A stretch of 64,000 nt of DNA from Roseibium sp. (GTDB lineage: Bacteria > Pseudomonadota > Alphaproteobacteria > Rhizobiales > Stappiaceae), in contig JAEPML010000002.1 in assembly GCA_017643925.1 (NCBI GenBank), positions 310,001-374,000 on the forward strand, in the 5' to 3' direction. Position 1 is the stretch's first letter; each line of letters begins with the position of its first letter. A program made the position numbers and the translations under genes. Under the pieces are notes generated by a model. That model saw only the letters and a program-made list of their open reading frames with translations. It made no database searches and had not been told where the DNA came from. Shown here in pieces: positions 61,069-64,000 of this stretch.

Positions 61069-62163
61069 TCAGCCGCCGGTCACGCTCATATGTCTTGAGA
61101 CAGCAGGTTGCTTGGAGTTTCTGTCGATGACGAAGTCGTGCCCCTTGGGCTTACGGCCAATTGCCTCGTCTATCGCCTGGTTGAGAAGCTCGTTGCCCTC
61201 GGAAGCGCGCAATGGAGCCCTGAGGTCTGCCATGTCGTCCTGCCCCAGGCACATATAGAGCTGGCCGGTGCAGGTTGCCCGAACGCGGTTGCAGCTTTCA
61301 CAGAAATTGTGGGTCAGGGGCGTAATGAAGCCAAGACGGCCGCCGGTCTCTTCAATCGAAACATACCGCGCAGGCCCGCCGGTCTTGTAGGGAATGTCCG
61401 TCAGGGTGAATTGCTCGGACAGACGGCTGCGCACGGTGGAGAGAGGCAGATACTGATCCGTCCTGTCGCCATCGATTTCGCCAAGGGGCATCGTCTCGAT
61501 GAGGGTCAGGTCATGACCGTGCTCGTGGCACCACTGAAGCATGGACGTGATTTCGTGTTCGTTCACATCCTTGAGAGCAACCATGTTGACCTTGATCTGC
61601 AAACCGGCCGCCTTTGCGGCACGGATGCCGTCCATGACCTTGCCGAGATCTCCCCAGCGGGTGATGGTCTTGAACTTGTCGGCATCCAACGTGTCGATTG
61701 ACACATTGATGCGCCTTACACCGCACTCGTAGAGCTCGTCTGCAAAGCGCGCGAGCTGAGAGCCGTTTGTCGTAATGGTCAGTTCTTCCAGTGCGCCGCT
61801 GTCGAGGTGACGGCCAAGACCACGGATCAGGCTCATGATGTTCTTGCGGACCAGCGGTTCACCACCTGTCAGGCGCAGTTTTCGAACACCTTTTTCAATG
61901 AAAGCCGTGCAGAGACGGTCGAGTTCCTCAAGTGTCAGGAGCTCACGCTTTGGCAGGAAGGTCATGTCCTCGGCCATGCAGTAAACACAGCGAAAATCGC
62001 AACGGTCCGTAACGGATACGCGCAGATAAGTCACTGCTCTGCCGAAGGGATCTATCATCGGGCCATTGGACGGAGCCGATCCGGAATCATTTGAATTTGG
62101 AACCAGAATATTGCCGTCCGTCACGTCCCGCTCTCCCTCATACAAAGACACTTTCGCGATCAT
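61069..62163 (-). CDS. moaA: GTP 3',8-cyclase MoaA
   Basis: This radical SAM enzyme of about 364 residues has the first cluster motif CDFRCVYC. It also has [13 protein letters not shown], and the second cluster set in [20 protein letters not shown] (C-x2-C-x13-C), and ends in the functional GG. It makes the first molybdopterin precursor from GTP. The N-terminus has about 35 extra residues before [15 protein letters not shown]; the true start may be the ATG at 62163 or 62058. It complements the Mo-cofactor operon 7 kb away. Confidence 0.92.
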   Translation of the reverse strand: MIAKVSLYEGERDVTDGNILVPNSNDSGSAPSNGPMIDPFGRAVTYLRVSVTDRCDFRCVYCMAEDMTFLPKRELLTLEELDRLCTAFIEKGVRKLRLTGGEPLVRKNIMSLIRGLGRHLDSGALEELTITTNGSQLARFADELYECGVRRINVSIDTLDADKFKTITRWGDLGKVMDGIRAAKAAGLQIKVNMVALKDVNEHEITSMLQWCHEHGHDLTLIETMPLGEIDGDRTDQYLPLSTVRSRLSEQFTLTDIPYKTGGPARYVSIEETGGRLGFITPLTHNFCESCNRVRATCTGQLYMCLGQDDMADLRAPLRASEGNELLNQAIDEAIGRKPKGHDFVIDRNSKQPAVSRHMSVTGG

Positions 62164-62320
62164 ATGGCGTTCCGGCAAACAAATTCAATTGAAACCGACG
62201 CCAATGGTTCAGATTGCAGCACCATCCAACCGGCGACGAACATAGCGACAAATTGATTTTTGGAAACTTGCCGGAATTACGTAGAGCCGGGCCCCGCCAG
62301 GGTATTGCCCGGGTGGGTGC

Positions 62321-62767
62321 CTAATCGCGATAGGCATCCATGAATTTGCGGATTTCTTCCAGCAGGGGCAGAGCCTTCTGGAGCTGCTCTGAGGAAAAGT
62401 GATCGGCAAGTGCCATCATGTCCGGGTCCAGCGCCACAATGGCGTCTTCGCGAAAGCTTCGCCCCTTGTCGGTCAACCAGACGGTCTTGCTGCGACCGTC
62501 CTTGGGGTTGGGGCGCATCTCCACCATACCCTGGTCGAGCAAGCCCGACAGGGTATGGGTCATGGTGGTCTTGGGCACCTGGAATGCTCTTGCCAGAGCC
62601 AGGGGTGTCTGACCGTCCCGAACCCGGATCAGGTGGTTGACGACACTGAAGTGGGGCAGGGTCAGCCCCTTTGGCAGTCGCGCTTCCATGGCCGAACGGC
62701 TCAGCTGCGAGATGATGCCGATTTCGTTGAAGAAACGGAAAAAAACCAGCCTGTCGTCGCTATCCAT
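62321..62767 (-). CDS. MarR-family transcriptional regulator
   Basis: This 148-aa winged-helix protein has the MarR pattern: LPHFSVVNHLIRVRDGQTPLALARAFQVPKTTMTHTLSGLLDQGMVEMRPNPKDGRSKTVWLTDKG. It overlaps the end of the nitroreductase gene by 8 bp and so is co-transcribed with it as the second gene. Two tandem palindromes before the unit are probably its operators. The ligand could be a redox-active or aromatic compound. Confidence 0.92.
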   Translation of the reverse strand: MDSDDRLVFFRFFNEIGIISQLSRSAMEARLPKGLTLPHFSVVNHLIRVRDGQTPLALARAFQVPKTTMTHTLSGLLDQGMVEMRPNPKDGRSKTVWLTDKGRSFREDAIVALDPDMMALADHFSSEQLQKALPLLEEIRKFMDAYRD

Positions 62768-63866
62768 TCATCATCCGTGTTTCAAGTGGCCAGCGGGGTG
62801 TTCGGGCAATTTGCGGTCCAAAACCCAGTCGCCCTAGCATCTGAACGGTTTCACCCGGTTTGGCAAGCATCTCATGTGCGGCTTCATAGTGTGGTTTCAT
62901 TTCCTCAAATTCCTGAAGTGCCTGGCTGACGGGGTGAAGGGCGAGACCGAGCCGGGTTGTTTCCAGGTTCAACCGCAGCCAGCGCCGTCCGGACTCGATC
63001 TGCTCGACGCGCGAGTTGCCGTTGCTGGTGACTGCAATATAGGCCGGTGTTGCCATCAGCATTTCCCGGTACATCTTTACCCCTTCCTGGAAACCGGTGG
63101 ACTCCGGATCCAGTTGGCCCTCTTTGTTCAGGACGCCCAGTACCATCAGGCTTTCAAGAAAGGGACCGCCCAGATCGATGCCATCAGGATTGGCATCAAT
63201 TTCGGCCTTGCCGAAACGCATCAGGTCGACACTTTCTTTCAGGGTTCGATGCGTGTGCATTTCCGTTAGCCAGGCCTCCCATGTCAGGTCCTTGATACGT
63301 GCAACAGCGTCTGTGTCTGTGAAGATCTCACCATATTGTTTGAGCTGAGCCGTCAGCTCGGAGGGGACAGGACGCTCCTCAAAGGGTTCCTTGCAGGACC
63401 TGCGATCCATGATTTGCGCGGCCAGACGATCCGGCTGTGCGCCATCGGTAAGTTCAACTGCAGCCACGGGCCCATCAAAGCCCTCGGGGAACAGGCGAAT
63501 GTCGGCAGTCTTGCCTCGCATCGTTGCCGCAACGGCCATGAGCTCGAGAAAACAACCAAGACCGACAAAAATCTGACGGTTGAATGGGTCCGTGTACGGC
63601 AAGTCGCGTGATGTGTCGCGATGAAGAACAAATCCACTGGTGCCGGTGAGTTCGATCAACCAGGGTTGCCGATTGTGAGGGTTCGGCGCAAGAAGCGCAT
63701 AGGAGAGGGCATGGAGACGCGGGTCCTCGTAACCCCCGGCCCGGTCCCAGGGCTCGAGAGCTCGGCTTGGGGTGCGCGTGGCCAGAAATGTCCCCCCGGC
63801 TGCAGTTGCAGCGACAATCAATCCACCCCCAAGCAAGGCCAACGTACGACGCCGTGTCAAAGTCAT
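62760..63866 (-). CDS. Tat-targeted nitroreductase-family protein
   Basis: This protein of about 368 residues starts with a twin-arginine signal (TRRRTLALLGGGLIVAATAAGG) and continues with a nitroreductase-like body: YALLAPNPHNRQPWLIEL near residue 60, and LGLALHPVSQALQEFEEM late. Nitroreductase proteins of this Acg-like type with export signals are little studied; FMN binding is likely but not sure. The ATG at 63866 has GGAG eight bases upstream. It heads the unit with the MarR gene, which it overlaps. Confidence 0.82.
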   Translation of the reverse strand: MTLTRRRTLALLGGGLIVAATAAGGTFLATRTPSRALEPWDRAGGYEDPRLHALSYALLAPNPHNRQPWLIELTGTSGFVLHRDTSRDLPYTDPFNRQIFVGLGCFLELMAVAATMRGKTADIRLFPEGFDGPVAAVELTDGAQPDRLAAQIMDRRSCKEPFEERPVPSELTAQLKQYGEIFTDTDAVARIKDLTWEAWLTEMHTHRTLKESVDLMRFGKAEIDANPDGIDLGGPFLESLMVLGVLNKEGQLDPESTGFQEGVKMYREMLMATPAYIAVTSNGNSRVEQIESGRRWLRLNLETTRLGLALHPVSQALQEFEEMKPHYEAAHEMLAKPGETVQMLGRLGFGPQIARTPRWPLETRMMNG

Positions 63867-63882
63867 GTCGATATCTCCAAAG

Positions 63883-63920
63883 TAGTGCAATATCGAACTA
63901 GATAGTGCGATTTCGGACTA
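63883..63920. promoter_or_regulatory. two tandem MarR-type operators
   Basis: TAGTGCAATATCGAACTA (63883-63900) and TAGTGCGATTTCGGACTA (63903-63920) are direct copies 20 bp apart. Each is an imperfect palindrome (TAGT...ACTA ends). They lie 17-54 bp upstream of the nitroreductase start, inside the promoter. Autoregulation by the co-transcribed MarR is the simple reading. Confidence 0.7.
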
Positions 63921-63963
63921 AAATCAAGTAAGGCGCAATATTTTTGAAAAAGGCCTTGAAGTG

Positions 63964-64000
63964 ACACTAAAAGGTGTCATATAAATAACACCAAAAGGTG
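63964..64000. promoter_or_regulatory. repeated dyads at the window edge
   Basis: ACACTAAAAGGTG (63964-63976) and ACACCAAAAGGTG (63988-64000) are near-identical 13-mers 24 bp apart; each is a dyad (CAC/GGTG arms around AAAA). They look like operator sites for a gene beyond the window or for the nitroreductase unit. Confidence 0.4.

Noticed and set aside
1..64000. CRISPR arrays, insertion sequences, prophage or tRNA genes
   Set aside because: No regularly spaced repeats, transposase or integrase motifs, or tRNA cloverleaf patterns were seen on reading; a dedicated search could still find a weak case.

Overview
The window is 64 kb of dense, high-GC chromosomal sequence carrying mostly ordinary metabolic genes on both strands. 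Several features fit a marine-type alphaproteobacterium: a cydDCABX cluster with a long-Q-loop CydA, a thiO-thiS-thiG-thiE order, a TRAP transporter, a betaine-type Rieske demethylase, a cobS/cobT pair, and many LysR regulators. Protein style suggests Hyphomicrobiales near Stappia/Roseibium (Labrenzia). That placement is inference from family resemblance; there is no rRNA gene to confirm it. No tRNA or rRNA gene, insertion sequence, prophage or CRISPR array was seen.

Layout. 0-6.3 kb: a DMT permease, a methyltransferase, a mak-like ROK sugar kinase with a class II aldolase, an unknown one-helix membrane protein, a pirin and a small P-loop kinase. 6.3-9.1 kb: a TPP riboswitch followed by thiO-thiS-thiG-thiE. 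9.2-12.2 kb: a LysR regulator divergent from mmsA, then a small ABM-like protein. 12.4-19.1 kb: cydD-cydC-cydA-cydB-cydX (CydX is only 39 aa). 19.2-20.7 kb: a secreted beta-propeller and a peroxiredoxin. 21.2-24.3 kb: a three-gene TRAP transporter with a Tat-type binding protein. 24.4-30.4 kb: a DMT permease, a solute-binding protein, a GIY-YIG (DUF123) protein, dusA, a membrane aspartic protease, a DUF1289 protein and a DUF900 lipoprotein hydrolase. 30.5-34.1 kb: cobS and cobT divergent, then a membrane histidine kinase.

34.2-36.1 kb holds a uracil-DNA-glycosylase-like protein, an Lrp regulator and a TetR regulator. The TetR gene is divergent from a demethylation module (36.3-40.8 kb): an FMN/Fe-S oxidoreductase of the StcD/DgcA type, a Rieske oxygenase of the Stc2/GbcA type and its reductase. 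I infer that this module removes N-methyl groups from a betaine such as proline betaine or glycine betaine. Next come an AlkD-like protein, a 3-hydroxyisobutyrate-dehydrogenase-like enzyme, a 46-aa ORF and a LysR gene, then an orphan membrane protein. At 44.3-48.1 kb an amino-acid ABC importer without an ATPase gene adjoins a PLP gamma-lyase-type enzyme. At 48.5-51.3 kb are a GST and a LysR gene divergent from a Tat-exported metallo-beta-lactamase-fold enzyme.

51.4-54.7 kb is a tightly overlapping molybdenum-cofactor operon, fdhD-mobA-mobB-moeA on the minus strand; moaA lies at 61-62 kb. Between them are a BenE transporter, a BLUF photoreceptor domain protein, a GNAT acetyltransferase, an SDR, an Mrp Fe-S carrier ATPase and a Bcr/CflA-type MFS exporter. 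The window ends with a MarR regulator and a Tat-targeted nitroreductase-family protein, preceded by two tandem palindromes that look like MarR operators.

The most unusual items are: loss of the zinc-binding residues in the mak-like kinase; an Fe-S motif with one cysteine fewer than usual in the demethylase flavoprotein; the ABC importer/PLP lyase unit without its ATPase; a hairpin that would cover a perfect Shine-Dalgarno sequence upstream of mrp; and a series of clean palindromic operators. I did not find a clearly new defence or mobile system.
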